Source: Caballeronia temeraria (GTDB lineage: Bacteria > Pseudomonadota > Gammaproteobacteria > Burkholderiales > Burkholderiaceae). From it: a stretch of 64,000 nucleotides of DNA. The notes under the pieces are model-generated. The model was not told the origin of the DNA and did not search any database. It saw only the letters and a list, made by a program, of their open reading frames with translations. Positions 62,720 to 64,000 of the stretch are shown here, piece after piece. How positions within the stretch are numbered: the stretch's first letter is position 1; each line of letters begins with the position of its first letter. A program made the position numbers and the translations under genes. The stretch is taken from contig NZ_FCOI02000003.1 of the NCBI RefSeq assembly GCF_001544795.2, forward strand, positions 1-64,000, given 5' to 3'.

Positions 62720-64000
62720 GTGCACAGTCGCCATTCGCTCACTTTCAGGATGACGTTGTTCATCGTCGTCGTCTGCGTGCTTCTGGTCGGCACCGATCTC
62801 TGGCGCAGCGTCGCGGCGCGCCGCGTGCAGCTCGACGAGATGACGACGGCGACGTCCAACCTCGCGCGCGCGATGGCGCAGCATGCGAACGACACCTTCA
62901 AGGAAGCCGATACCACGCTCATCGGCATGGTGGAGCGCGTCGAGGAAGACGGCACGTCGCCGGAGGCGCTCGCGCGTCTGCACCGCTCGCTCGTGTCGCG
63001 CGTCGAGCAATTGCCCCAGTTGAACGGGCTTTTCATCTACGACAAGAACGGCGCCTGGATCGTCAACTCGCAAGCGAAGCTGGAATCGCGCTTCAATAAC
63101 TCGGATCGCGAGTACTTCGAATATCACCGCACGCATACCGATCAGACTTCGCATATCGGGCCGCCGGTCAGGAGCCGCTCGACGGGCAAGTGGATCGTGC
63201 CGGTATCGCGCCGCATCGATGCGCCGGATGGCAGCTTCGCGGGCGTCGCGCTCGCCACCATCGACATCGACTTCTTCTCGCGTTTCTACGACAGCCTCGA
63301 CCTCGGTCAGTCGGGCGCGGCGGTGCTCGTCCTGAATTCCGGCGTGATGGTCGTGCGCCGTCCGTTCGAGGAGCGCTTCGTCGGCAAAAATGTGAACGAC
63401 ACCGCGCTTTACCGATCGCATATCGAACAGGGGCGCTCGGGCGTGTTCACGACGCGCTCGTCGCAGGATCACATCACGCGTCTGAACAGCCTGCGGGAAT
63501 TGCAGGACTATCCGCTCTTCGTCGCGGCGGCGCTCGCGGAAGACGAGATCCTCGCGCCGTGGTGGCGCGACACGCTCTGGCATGCCTCGGTGACGACCGT
63601 GCTTGCGCTCGTCATCGCGATGTTCGGCGCGCGGCTCGTGCGTCAGGTGACCGCGCGCACGCGTATCGAGCAGGCGCTCGCGCGCAGCCTCCAGACGACT
63701 CAGACCGTGCTCGACACCGCGATCAGCCCGATCATCACCGTCGATGAACGCGGCGCGATCCGCTCGTTCAACCTGGCGGGGGAGAAGGTATTCGGCTACA
63801 AGGCGAGCGAGGTCATCGGCCAGAACATCCGCATGCTGGTGCCACCGCCGCATCTGGATGCGTATAACGAATACATCATGCAATTCAAAGGCGATCACGG
63901 CGTCGCGACCGCCGATTGTGAACTCGCCGGGCAGCGCAAGGACGGCACATCGTTTCCCGCGCATGTCTCCACGGGCGCGATGCGTCTCGATGGCGCTCTG
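62720..64000 (+). CDS. Cache-PAS sensor protein, cut by the right edge
   Basis: An open frame of 427 codons from a GTG with CGGAGA 9 bases upstream; it runs off the window. Helix 1 is about residues 11-27 (MTLFIVVVCVLLVGTDLW). Residues about 35-280 form a double Cache sensor (LFIYDKNGAWIVNSQ, NNSDREYFEYHR, IGPPVRSRSTGKWIVPVSRRI). Helix 2 is about 287-310, then a PAS domain from about residue 328 (VLDTAISPIITVDERGAIRSFNLAGEKVFGY). The missing end is likely a diguanylate cyclase/EAL or a histidine kinase; the visible part cannot tell which. Confidence 0.86.
   Translation, partial: MHSRHSLTFRMTLFIVVVCVLLVGTDLWRSVAARRVQLDEMTTATSNLARAMAQHANDTFKEADTTLIGMVERVEEDGTSPEALARLHRSLVSRVEQLPQLNGLFIYDKNGAWIVNSQAKLESRFNNSDREYFEYHRTHTDQTSHIGPPVRSRSTGKWIVPVSRRIDAPDGSFAGVALATIDIDFFSRFYDSLDLGQSGAAVLVLNSGVMVVRRPFEERFVGKNVNDTALYRSHIEQGRSGVFTTRSSQDHITRLNSLRELQDYPLFVAAALAEDEILAPWWRDTLWHASVTTVLALVIAMFGARLVRQVTARTRIEQALARSLQTTQTVLDTAISPIITVDERGAIRSFNLAGEKVFGYKASEVIGQNIRMLVPPPHLDAYNEYIMQFKGDHGVATADCELAGQRKDGTSFPAHVSTGAMRLDGAL

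Noticed and set aside
1..64000. tRNA, rRNA, CRISPR array, insertion sequence or prophage
   Set aside because: None seen: no transposase or integrase motif, no terminal inverted repeats with target duplications, no regular spacer arrays and no cloverleaf-type sequence were recognised by eye. A covariance-model search was not possible here.

Overview
The window is a GC-rich (roughly 62-65% by eye) proteobacterial chromosome or chromid segment. It looks like Burkholderiaceae of the Caballeronia/Paraburkholderia type. The reasons are the dense mix of LysR, GntR-FCD, LacI and TetR regulators beside small catabolic operons, many anion:cation symporter (ACS) type MFS carriers, a DUF3563 miniprotein, and ProU-, RbsC- and His/Glu-type ABC parts. 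No rRNA, tRNA, insertion sequence, phage or CRISPR array was seen. Nearly all space is coding, so this is an accessory catabolic region with little sign of recent mobile DNA.

Layout. 1-6.3 kb: a partial hemerythrin-like gene, then a leftward operon for a glucarate-dehydratase-type enzyme, an MFS carrier and an orphan FdhF/YdeP-type molybdo-oxidoreductase. A divergent GntR-FCD regulator has two matching operator palindromes between it and the operon. 6.3-18.6 kb: eleven consecutive leftward genes: a ProU-type betaine ABC importer, an atypical serine-hydroxymethyltransferase homologue, a DapA-family lyase, a PuuB-like FAD oxidase, a PuuC-like aldehyde dehydrogenase, a P5C-reductase homologue, two LysR regulators and a GbcA-like Rieske oxygenase. 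This looks like an uptake and degradation pathway for a quaternary or N-methylated amine that I cannot name. 19-31 kb: CDF metal exporter, 2-hydroxyacid dehydrogenase with an MFS carrier, HTH-citrate synthase, CcdA/thioredoxin pair, BASS symporter, DUF899, hydrolase and PoxB-like enzyme. 31-42 kb: an amino-acid ABC importer and two uronate loci. One has uronate dehydrogenase, GntR and MFS; the other has uronate dehydrogenase, SMP-30 lactonase, LacI and an ExuT-like carrier. Three copies of a GAAAACGTTTTC-like operator tie the second locus together.

43-64 kb: a chemoreceptor behind a FliA-type promoter; a MocD/MocE-like desaturase-ferredoxin operon with an SDR and a divergent LacI regulator; a glycosyltransferase; a TetR/NmrA-like pair with a clear operator; an HdeD-like fusion protein; a scar joining the front of a DUF1349 gene to the tail of a sugar ABC permease; class II aldolase; CspA; TauE/LysR; polyphosphate kinase 2; several small proteins; and, cut by the right edge, a Cache-PAS sensor.

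Together the uronate loci and the glucarate dehydratase describe an oxidative uronate route: uptake, oxidation to aldarolactone, lactone opening, aldarate dehydration. Coordinates and open frames come from the sequence. Family assignments come from motif recognition. Substrates are inference unless stated.
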